NCBI RefSeq assembly: GCF_002078875.1
Contig: NC_034412.1
Coordinates: 31,396,983 to 31,460,982 of the forward strand
Source: Numida meleagris
Lineage: Eukaryota > Chordata > Aves > Galliformes > Numididae
Direction of reading: 5' to 3'
Length of the DNA: 64,000 bases
Positions 28,361-35,668 of the stretch are shown piece after piece. The notes beneath the pieces were generated by a model. It saw only the letters and a program-made list of their open reading frames with translations, had not been told where the DNA came from and ran no database searches. Both the position numbers and the translations under genes were made by a program. Numbering within the stretch: the first letter of the stretch is position 1; the number at the start of each line of letters is the position of its first letter.

Positions 28361-28623
28361 GCATATATGCTTCCAGGGATACAGGGTCCAGGGATACAAG
28401 CTCTATCCAATGCGCATGCTAACAAATTGTTGCCTGAGTTATCTCCATATATGGGATATGTTGTTAACTACAACACTATGGATACAGAATACTATGGATA
28501 TGCTGGAATATACTAGAACACACTGGAAACACCACATTCCACGTATCTAGGGATTACATCATTACATCATAAATCATTAGTAAATCAGTAGCTACGTGCT
28601 GCCGAGCAACCTGCTTCTCAACA

Positions 28624-28640
28624 ATTCCCCCCTTTTTCTT
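28624..28640 (-). promoter_or_regulatory. Polypurine tract
   Basis: AAGAAAAAGGGGGGAAT on the minus strand directly abuts the 3' LTR start and the env stop codon (28641-28643). It is the expected primer for plus-strand DNA synthesis. Confidence 0.92.
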
Positions 28641-30119
28641 TTAGGTCTGTAAGGCAAAACAATCCTTTGGATTGTGCCCCCCTTGATCTTGTAGCCAATC
28701 AAGAATGATGTCCGAATCCTTGTTGTCAGTCACAACAAGTGCAGCTTTTGGCGCGGTAGCACGCAGCAGACAACTATACAATATTCTAGCAACTATCACA
28801 AGTAGAATAATGATTAAGATCCATTTGAAACCTTCTTTAATAATATCATATATCCAAGGAGTAAGCCCTGGGAACACAGAATGCAACCAATCATCAATAG
28901 AATTATGATCCTTAGTAATGGATCGAGTGTGATTAAGCAACAAATGAATTTGCTTTTGAATCAATTCGCTATGATCAGAAAGATTAAAACAATGCATTCC
29001 ATCAAATTCCTTACAGCCATGCCCTTGAGCAAGTAAAAGAAAGTCTATAGCGGCTCGATTCTGCAGAACAGCATGGCGAAGGCTGTTCATATCTTCTAAC
29101 ATTTCTTCAAGGATCTCTGAAGTATGATTGCTCTGTTTAACAGTCCAACAAGCAAGACGTTCAATCTGCTTCAAGGCTTGGGCAGCAGCAACTCCTGGGG
29201 CTAGAAATGAGGCGAAAATTCTAGCAGTCACACTCCATAGCTGTGCTTCGTCAGAACAAGTGCTGTCAAGGGTTTGAAGGGACCGATGCTCTTCATGGGA
29301 AACATTTTTAAGTTTCTTATCTATCCTTAACCATTGCTGTTGTTTCAGGGCAAACAGTGTTAATTTTCCCAGGTAACAAGGACCTCCCACAACATTTTTG
29401 GGAATACCAGCCCAAGCTCTATCCCCACATATCAAAAAGATCCCAGGTGGTAACGCCTTTGCAGATCCTCTATTAGTTAGTGTCTCTTCGAGTTTCATCC
29501 CGTAGGCATTTCCTTTACTAAAATCCCCACCACAATAAGTTGGCCAGTTAAAAGCTCTTAAGTTACGTGGGAATACAGGAGTCCATGACTGATACTTGTA
29601 ATACGGTCTAATGTCCCAAAGCTTCGGATACAGATAAGCAATCCTGTCAGCAACAGTGCCCTGCCCAAACAGAAGGCAGGTTGTATTTTTCCCATTGGTA
29701 TTGTTAACCCTTCTAGATCCTAATAAATCTAATTCCTGCGGATCCCAGGGCAAAGAGTGATTGAGACTCAGTATCAAGCAAGCACTTTGTGCAGCAACTT
29801 CATTGATCCTTGCACAGTGAATAGCATCCTTACTAAAACAAAAGAAATCAGATACATTATATCCTGGCCACCCAATTAGACAAGTATGGAATGGTTCCCC
29901 TGCGGACTGAAGACTAAGACAAAAATCAGGGTTATTGGTTTTGCTAGCCCATGTTACCCAAACATTAACGTCCGAAGTTAGCATGGAAGAGTGAAGCAAC
30001 GGATTCGAGGCTGTTGTCATCCCGTTCACCAGTGTCAGTAGGGCGTAGAGCAGGGCGAGTCCATCTGGATGGAACCCAGACGGATCCTGTAGGGGTGAGA
30101 ACACACATATACCCACGAT
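28641..30119 (-). CDS. env: Envelope glycoprotein, alpharetrovirus-like, open frame of 491 codons
   Basis: The frame opens after a TAG at 30120-30122, overlaps the end of pol by about 150 nt in another frame, and runs unbroken to TAA at 28641. Counting codons from 30116 (a GTG), a hydrophobic leader lies at about 19-31 and the first ATG is only codon 33, so translation probably depends on splicing to an upstream AUG. The surface part (about 35-275) is cysteine-rich with several N-glycosylation sequons. The transmembrane part (about 280-491) has an internal fusion-peptide-like segment between Cys287 and Cys323, a conserved ectodomain stretch at about 350-382, a membrane anchor at about 431-451 and a 40-residue tail. 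The ectodomain resembles alpharetrovirus TM. Two oddities: the CX6CC site reads C-x6-H-C (Cys368, His375, Cys376), and no clear R-X-K/R-R cleavage site precedes the TM part. No frameshift or stop. Confidence 0.92.
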   Translation of the reverse strand: MVGICVFSPLQDPSGFHPDGLALLYALLTLVNGMTTASNPLLHSSMLTSDVNVWVTWASKTNNPDFCLSLQSAGEPFHTCLIGWPGYNVSDFFCFSKDAIHCARINEVAAQSACLILSLNHSLPWDPQELDLLGSRRVNNTNGKNTTCLLFGQGTVADRIAYLYPKLWDIRPYYKYQSWTPVFPRNLRAFNWPTYCGGDFSKGNAYGMKLEETLTNRGSAKALPPGIFLICGDRAWAGIPKNVVGGPCYLGKLTLFALKQQQWLRIDKKLKNVSHEEHRSLQTLDSTCSDEAQLWSVTARIFASFLAPGVAAAQALKQIERLACWTVKQSNHTSEILEEMLEDMNSLRHAVLQNRAAIDFLLLAQGHGCKEFDGMHCFNLSDHSELIQKQIHLLLNHTRSITKDHNSIDDWLHSVFPGLTPWIYDIIKEGFKWILIIILLVIVARILYSCLLRATAPKAALVVTDNKDSDIILDWLQDQGGHNPKDCFALQT

Positions 30120-31818
30120 CTAAGTATTGAACGGCTGCTGGACCCGTCCATCTTCCAGTTTGTATATCACAATACATAACATACATATCTTGTTGCTTAG
30201 GGGTATTAGTATTTACAACAGTCTTATCCTGATGTCGTAAAGCCAGAGGCTCAAGATTCTCCCCAAAAACACAAAGGTAATTTATTGTGAACAACACTTG
30301 ACTTAGCTTCAACACTGGGTCTGTAATTTTAAACTTTTCCAAATAAGTTTTCACCGTTCTATGAGCTCGTTCTACTATCGCCTGACCCGTAGGAGAGTGG
30401 GGGATACCAAAAAGATGCCGCACTCCCCACTGCTGAAGGAAACGATGAAGTCGTGCACTTTTATAAGCAGGCCCATTATCTGTTTTTATGGTATGTGGGA
30501 CACCCATTACTGCAAAACAAATAGTCAGATGTCGTATAACATGCAATGCCTTTTCTCCATTCTGAGGGGATGCCCATATCAATCCACTAAAGGTATCGAT
30601 GGTAACATGCAAATGATGAAAGCGACCTAATGCATTAGTGTGAGTAACATCCATTTGCCACAACTGTAAGGGTCCCTCCCCTCGAGGGTTATCTCCCAGC
30701 CCTAGCCCGGGCCCATGATTTGCACACTGTGGGCAGGTGCGAACAATGGCCCGTGCATCTGTTAGGGAAATTCCAAACTGCCTTTTTAATCCTTTTGCAT
30801 TATGATGAAATAGGGAGTGAGCGTGTCGTGCCGCTTGAAATAAATTCATTGGAAGGGCGGCAGCGACTAACTGATCTGCTCTGTCATTTCCCTCTCCCAA
30901 ACCAAGTGTCGTTTGGTGACTTCTGATATGAATTATACAGTAGCGAGCAGTCTGAGCACCAACCGCTCGTTGCAGAGTACACAACAATGAAAACAAACGT
31001 GCATTATTTACCTCTCTGATATGAGCATTTTCAATACGCTGGACTATACCAACAACATACAATGAATCAGAAACAATATTAACAGGACAGTGCAATGTCT
31101 GTAACATGACCCAAATGACCACCAGCAATTCTAGAGTCTGTAAGGAGTCCTTAGGTTCTGCCTCCAAAATGTGTGATTGCCAACGCTGTTGTTCCTTCCA
31201 TACGGCGACCGCTTTCCGAGATTTTTTACCAGCATCTGTGAAGACAGTTACAGCATTCGGGAGAGGTTGCAGTGACAGCTTTGGCTCTGGAATCCACTCT
31301 GCCTGTGGAAAATGTTCTAGCAAGGAGGGGGTTATTGTTCGAGCCGGGATAATTGCTGTAGCTAGCAGGCTGTCAGCCAACTCTGGTGAATTAAGCAGGT
31401 ACCGTTTCAAAGTCTCCTCCTTAAAAGGGAGGTAAATATGTGCTGGTTCTTCGCCAGCTATAGCACGAATCCATAGCCTGCCTTTCTTAATAATCTCTGC
31501 TAAACTTTTCATCTGCGACTGTACTGATTGCTGCGGTTGCATTGAAGTGCAAACCCATTCCAATATACGGGCCACTTCTCCCCCCTTTTTCTTTTTGAGC
31601 TGCGTAATGGCCCCCATTACCTGCAACGGCATGGCAAATACCGTTAAGTCCAGAGACACATCTGGGAGCCGGCGCTGCACAAAGCGATCAGCAAGCTGCT
31701 GGAGCAAGCGGCGAACAGCTGCAGCCTGAGAAGGAGACACTGAAACGCGAGCGGCAGGATCAGTGCCTTTCAACAGCGGCGGCAAGATGTTTAAATCATC
31801 TGTTGAGAAGCCAATCAC
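29965..31818 (-). pseudogene. pol: pol 3' part: RT connection, RNase H and integrase
   Basis: This is a 617-codon open frame continuing the reverse transcriptase frame after an in-frame TGA at 31822-31824. Residues are counted from 31818. About 1-185 form the RT thumb/connection. RNase H follows at about 188-322 with all four acidic residues in place (Asp195, Glu230, Asp251, Asp312). Integrase spans about 330-595. Its zinc site has His334, His338, Cys362 and Cys365. The catalytic triad is Asp390, Asp447 and Glu483, with the classic 35-residue gap between the last two. A C-terminal GPY/F-like domain lies at about 545-590. The 3' end overlaps the env frame. The domains themselves look intact; it is listed as a pseudogene because the upstream polymerase is interrupted. 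Confidence 0.93.
30086..30088 (-). promoter_or_regulatory. Candidate env splice acceptor
   Basis: On the minus strand, a pyrimidine-rich run followed by CTACAG/G places a good 3' splice site at 30087-30088, with the exon beginning at 30086, just upstream of the env signal peptide. Because env lacks an early ATG, a spliced mRNA using this acceptor and an upstream AUG is the simplest route to expression. Predicted from sequence only. Confidence 0.45.
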
Positions 31819-31821
31819 TGG

Positions 31822-32640
31822 TCACAGCCACTGTAAATCGCCGAAGAACCGTTGGACGTCATTAAGTGTTTTCAGATCATGATGAACAGACAGTTTCTGT
31901 GGTTGTACAATGGCATCTGTAATAGTCCAGTCCAGGTATTTCCAGGGCGCCTCGCGCTGGATCTTTTCCTGGGCAATCTGCAAGCCTCTCTGCTGAAGTT
32001 GAGCCTGTAAAAACTTTTCCTGCTCGGGAGTAAACGGTGCTGGCTGGGCCAATAAAATGTCATCCATATAGTGATAAATAATAGCATGCGGCCATTGACG
32101 TCTAATCGGAGCTAAAGCCGCATCCACAAAAAGCTGACAGATAGTTGGGCTGTTTTTCATACCCTGAGGGAGCACCACCCATTGATACCGCGAGGCAGGG
32201 GTGCTCTTATTCACAGCTGGCACGGTAAAGGCAAACCGTTCACAATCGGCCGGATGAATTTTGATGGTAAAAAAGCAGTCCTTTAATCAATAATAAGCAT
32301 ATGCCATGACTGTGGTACCATAGCAGGGTTGGGCAGTCCTCGTTGCAATGCGCCCATTGCCTGCATCTGTTTATTCACTGCACGAAGATCGTGTAACAAA
32401 CGGTATTTCCCCGATTTTTTCTTGATTACAAAGATAGGTGTGTTCCATGGGCTTGTGGAGGGTACAATATGCCCCAATTGTAACTGTTCTTCTACTAACT
32501 TTTTAGCTTGTTTGAGGCTTTCTCGTTTTAACGGCCACTGCTCAATCCATACTGGATTATCAGTAATCCAGCGTAAACGGATTGGGAAAGCCCAAGCAAT
32601 GGTCGTTAGGGAAAAACAGACTGGCCTGAATCTGAAGTAA
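31822..32640 (-). pseudogene. pol: pol 5' part: reverse transcriptase fingers and palm, frameshifted
   Basis: The pol frame opens inside the 3' part of pro and continues to about 32283. It carries the RT fingers, including the conserved '[20 protein letters not shown]' stretch near 32380-32460. A single-base loss at about 32281-32284 then breaks the frame exactly in the palm motif that holds the first catalytic aspartate. The next segment (32223-31822) is in a shifted frame. It contains the 'LPQGMKNSP' motif and the YMDD active site at residues 52-55 of that segment (32059-32070), and it ends at an in-frame TGA (31822-31824). Entry to this frame from pro needs a -1 shift, as in betaretroviruses. 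The enzyme cannot be made in full from this copy. Confidence 0.93.
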
Positions 32641-33480
32641 GGACTAATCCAATTTGACTCATAACATCTCTACCAATTAATGCTTGAATCTCCACTGGCA
32701 AAGGCATAATGGTAACACGACAGTGTGCTGACCTGTCATCAATTATAATACGAACCAAGTTAACGCTACGACTGACTGAAACAGTACCTCCGACTCCCTC
32801 AACCCCCCTAGCGACGGCCTCCGTAGGCCACTCCTTAGGCCAAATATGGGAGGTTACTATGGTAATATCGGCACCAGTATCCAAGAGAGCCTGAATTTTG
32901 CACTCTCTGTTCTGATATTGGAGCCACACGGTAGCAACTGGCCGCTCCCTCATGGGCATGGTGAGTAGAGCCATTCCCCCTGTTGAGCCAAATCCACTAT
33001 CGCCTCGGGGCTCCTTATTTAGAGGAGTCATGGAAGCAGCCAAGTGGGGCAGTGGGATCAATTGACCTATGTGGGATCCATTAGGAATATGTATTGGTGG
33101 ATAATTCGTTTGAATGATAATTTGAATAACCCCAGTAAAGTCCTTTCTATTAAACCAGGAAGAATCATTAACCCTCGCAAACTTGCAGATGATCGCCCAA
33201 TTAATAAAGCCCCCACTGCCCGTCCTTGAATAAGGATCGGAGCAGTTGCAGTCGACGGAACTTTTCTGGGGCGATCATCAAGCAAGGTAACATCTACTGC
33301 AGTTGCCAAATCCAATCCGAGACTCCCTGCTGTTGTGGGGGACAGCTCTGTTGTGCTGTTCCCACCATGGGGCTGGGTGCCGCTATTTTTGTCATGGCGC
33401 GGCGACGGTCCGCGCTCCGCGTTCCATTTCCCCAGTTACTAGTTAAACCACAAGCCAAGGTGCTGTGACTGCCTCTTTTA
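32606..33480 (-). pseudogene. pro: pro: dUTPase domain plus aspartic protease, frameshifted
   Basis: The frame lies -1 relative to gag and opens two codons before the slippery heptamer at 33426-33432. Its first part (about 33425-33145) holds a dUTPase with the 'GLDLATA' opening and a GRSS motif (near 33200), as found in the pro gene of betaretroviruses. A one-base loss at about 33143 shifts the frame in the dUTPase catalytic loop region. The C-terminal dUTPase, with its PPIHIP-type end, and the protease continue in another frame (33061-32606). The protease shows the DTGAD active site (residues 61-65 of that frame), a flap region and a closing GRD motif (130-132). It stops at TAA 32606-32608 and overlaps the start of pol. 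The protease domain itself has no further break. Confidence 0.88.
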
Positions 33481-35060
33481 CACTTGCTACACCAAACCTT
33501 GGCAGCCTTACACTCCCACCTAAAATGACCAGTGCGGCCACAGCGAAAACACGGCACCAATGAGCGTTCGCCACTATCACCCTTATAAAATGAGTGTCCG
33601 CCACTATCACCCTTACCCCCAGTTTTTTCAGAAAACTGTACCAGTGGCTGAAATGCTGCAAAGACCCTATCATGGGAAGCAGCCAACTTCTCTCCTAAAT
33701 CTTGTATCGCAGAAGCGACCATGGCTTGTGCCGGGGTAGGCACCCGAGTCATCCGTTCAACCATGTCCTCTAGGGTAGCATTCAACGGCAGGGTAGCTAA
33801 GATTGCCTTTGTAGCCGGATTGCTATTTTCCAGAGCACACTGTCGTAACAGTGCCCCTTTCATCCACTCAGGAACCTCCGCCTGAGCCACAGCCTCCGAC
33901 AGTTTATCAACAAAACTAGAAAATGTTTCCTCTCGACCCTGGCGTATGGACAGATAAGAGGGGGCTGGTTTTGAGGACCGAATCAGCCCATACGCATCCT
34001 GAGCCAAACGCATACTTTCAACACAGACCTCAGGTCCCAGCTGAATCTGCATTTCAGGTCTAGCAAACGTATTACTCCCAGTTAATTGATCTACTGTAAT
34101 CTGAAACAATGGGTCACCCTGAGGTCGGGGAGTGTTAGAACTCAATTCACATAAACGCCGCCAGTGTGACTGCCACAACAAATGCTCAGAAGGCTTCAAG
34201 ATCATGCGCATAACTGTCTTAATATCCTCAGGAACTAAAATACTACCAGCCCAGACATAAGTTAATAATTGCCTTGCGGGCTCACTGTGCAACCCATGTT
34301 CCGTGACAGCAGTTCGCAATTGCATCAGTGTTTTCCATCCTAGGGGTACGTGCACCACCTGCATTCCCCCCCCCCCCGCTACATGCTCATAGCGAACAGG
34401 AAATGCCTGTCCAATTATATCTGCCACATTCATGTCACCATTTTCTACTGCCTGTCGAGCTATCTCGGCCCAATTTGGACGACCACCCGATACAGCAGAA
34501 GTGGTTCCCCTGGGTAGACACACCTCACTGGAAAAAGGTGGAGGTGGAGGTAAAGGAGCAGGAGGAGGAGGAGGAGGTAAATCCCCATTACCCTCACCCG
34601 GGGGAAACAAATCAGGTTCAGACTCAGGGTCCTCTGCAACAGCAGTAACAGGAGCAGAGGGAACAATACTATCCATATTTTTCACCGAAACAGGTATACC
34701 TAAGGAAGGGTACGGCCAATCCTGGGTACCCCCCTGCGCCACAGGTGTTGATAACCCCAGCTGCTTAGCTGCTTGGTCTGCAACATCCTGTTCCACCTTG
34801 TGGCGCTTAATACAATTAATAATTTCTCACCACGGTTTCATTAACTTCTTTGCCTCTTTACGATCATCAATCACATGATCCCATAGCGTATCGCCCAACT
34901 TTCGCCACTCCTCAACATTAAACAATGTCCCGGCATGCAAAAACACACCCATTGAATGACCATAATCTAATAGATTAGGAATTAACTTTAAAGTCCCCGC
35001 ATCTACCCCCCGCTTTTCTAAAAAGCGTAACAAAAGTTGTTGGGCTACCTCCCGCTCCAT
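33294..35060 (-). pseudogene. gag: gag polyprotein with one in-frame stop
   Basis: The likely start is the ATG at 35058-35060, in good context (AGG before, G after). The frame runs to TAG at 33294-33296, interrupted once by TGA at 34827-34829 after 78 codons of matrix; no frameshift separates the two halves. In the second part (codons counted from 34796) there is a PSAP late-domain motif at 46-49, a proline-rich stretch at 64-87 and a capsid region at about 130-350. The major homology region lies at 286-299. Two perfect CX2CX4HX4C zinc knuckles follow at 416-429 and 436-449. A 12-base C run (34367-34378 on the plus strand) encodes a glycine run. A 30-nt tandem duplication precedes the knuckles. 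Gag would form the particle core; this copy makes at best a truncated matrix. Confidence 0.93.
33426..33432 (-). promoter_or_regulatory. gag-pro -1 ribosomal frameshift site
   Basis: In the gag frame the minus strand reads G GGA AAT, which fits the X XXY YYZ slippery rule. Ten nucleotides downstream is a GC-rich hairpin with stem GCGCGG/CCGCGC and a 7-nt loop (about 33396-33415). Two stops in the pro frame lie just upstream, so the pro frame becomes open exactly at this signal. The arrangement matches gag-pro shifting in betaretroviruses. Confidence 0.85.
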
Positions 35061-35259
35061 CCTCGCGACGTGATGCACGCCTAATCCAGTGTGAAGAGAG
35101 GGGTTCTCTGGCCGGCCACTGCCCCGCGGTCCCGCAACCGCCAGTCCACCCCGGTTAAACCTAAAACGCCCCTGCTGCTAAAATGCAGCGGGGTTTATGC
35201 GGTCCGCCTGACACACTCCCTGGGTAGGGTCCCTGTCCAGTAAAATCGTGTCCTCGTTT

Positions 35260-35277
35260 GTCCCTGTTCGGGCGCCA
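35260..35277 (-). promoter_or_regulatory. Primer-binding site, tRNA-Lys3 type
   Basis: The minus strand reads TGGCGCCCGAACAGGGAC, an 18-base match to the complement of the 3' end of tRNA-Lys3, two bases downstream of the 5' LTR. This places the element among the lysine-primed (ERVK-style) retroviruses by the usual convention. Confidence 0.95.
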
Positions 35278-35279
35278 AA

Positions 35280-35662
35280 TGTTGGGGAACGCCCCGGTAT
35301 CCCCAAAGGGTTGCCCTACCGGTACTCGCGTGGGGAACGCACAATCAACTCAATATGAGATGCATCCAATTTTATTGTAGCAACACACCATCTTATATAG
35401 CATATATGCTTCCAGGGATACAGGGTCCAGGGATACAAGCTCTATGCAACGCGCACGCTAACAGATCGTTGCCTGAGTTATCTCCATATATGGGATATGT
35501 TGTTAACTACAACACTATGGATACAGAATACTATGGATATGCTGGAATATACTAGAACACACTGGAAACACCACATTCCACGTATCTAGGGATTACATCA
35601 TTACATCATAAATCATTAGTAAATCAGTAGCTACGTGCTGCTGAGCAACCTGCTTCTTAACA
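35280..35662 (-). repeat. Proviral 5' LTR
   Basis: This 383-bp LTR reads on the minus strand from 35662 (TGTTAAGAAG) to 35280 (CCCCAACA). The TATA box is at 35392-35399, AATAAA at 35371-35376 and the doubled TGATGTAA at 35592-35608. Eleven substitutions and no indels separate it from the 3' copy; five of these cluster in about 25 bp around 35445-35470. Confidence 0.96.
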
Positions 35663-35668
35663 AGTTGC

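Larger units (their letters stand above)
28241..28623 (-). repeat. Proviral 3' LTR
   Basis: This 383-bp LTR is read on the minus strand from 28623 (TGTTGAGAAG) to 28241 (ending CCCCAACA). A TATA-like TATATAAG lies at 28353-28360 and an AATAAA polyadenylation signal at 28332-28337, only about 20 nt further on, which implies a very short R region with the signal placed in U3. U3 contains two tandem short duplications, GTCCAGGGATACA-like at 28371-28400 and ACTATGGATA at 28475-28500, and a doubled TGATGTAA at 28553-28569. It differs from the 5' copy at 11 sites. Confidence 0.96.
28235..35668 (-). mobile_element. Near-complete endogenous provirus, beta-like gag-pro-pol with alpha-like env
   Basis: The provirus proper spans 28241-35662 (7422 bp) and is flanked by a perfect 6-bp target duplication, AGTTGC, at 28235-28240 and 35663-35668. 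In minus-strand order it has the 5' LTR (35280-35662), tRNA-Lys3 primer site, gag, pro with dUTPase, pol, env, polypurine tract and 3' LTR (28241-28623). Both LTRs are 383 bp, start TG and end CA, and differ at 11 positions with no indel. Gag, pro and pol each carry disabling changes while env is open. The gene layout with separate -1 shifted pro and pol frames and a dUTPase is that of betaretroviruses, but the envelope transmembrane subunit is alpharetrovirus-like. Confidence 0.97.

Noticed and set aside
28202..28516. 104-codon plus-strand frame, similar to one at 35355-35555
   Set aside because: The similarity arises because both lie in the two copies of the LTR, antisense to proviral transcription. 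No sign of selection.
33443..33673. 76-codon minus-strand frame within gag
   Set aside because: Out of frame with gag and pro and produced by the 30-nt duplication; no independent domain.
34432..34878. 148-codon plus-strand frame opposite gag
   Set aside because: It is the antisense shadow of the proline-rich gag region; glycine and proline runs come from the GGA-type codon repeats.
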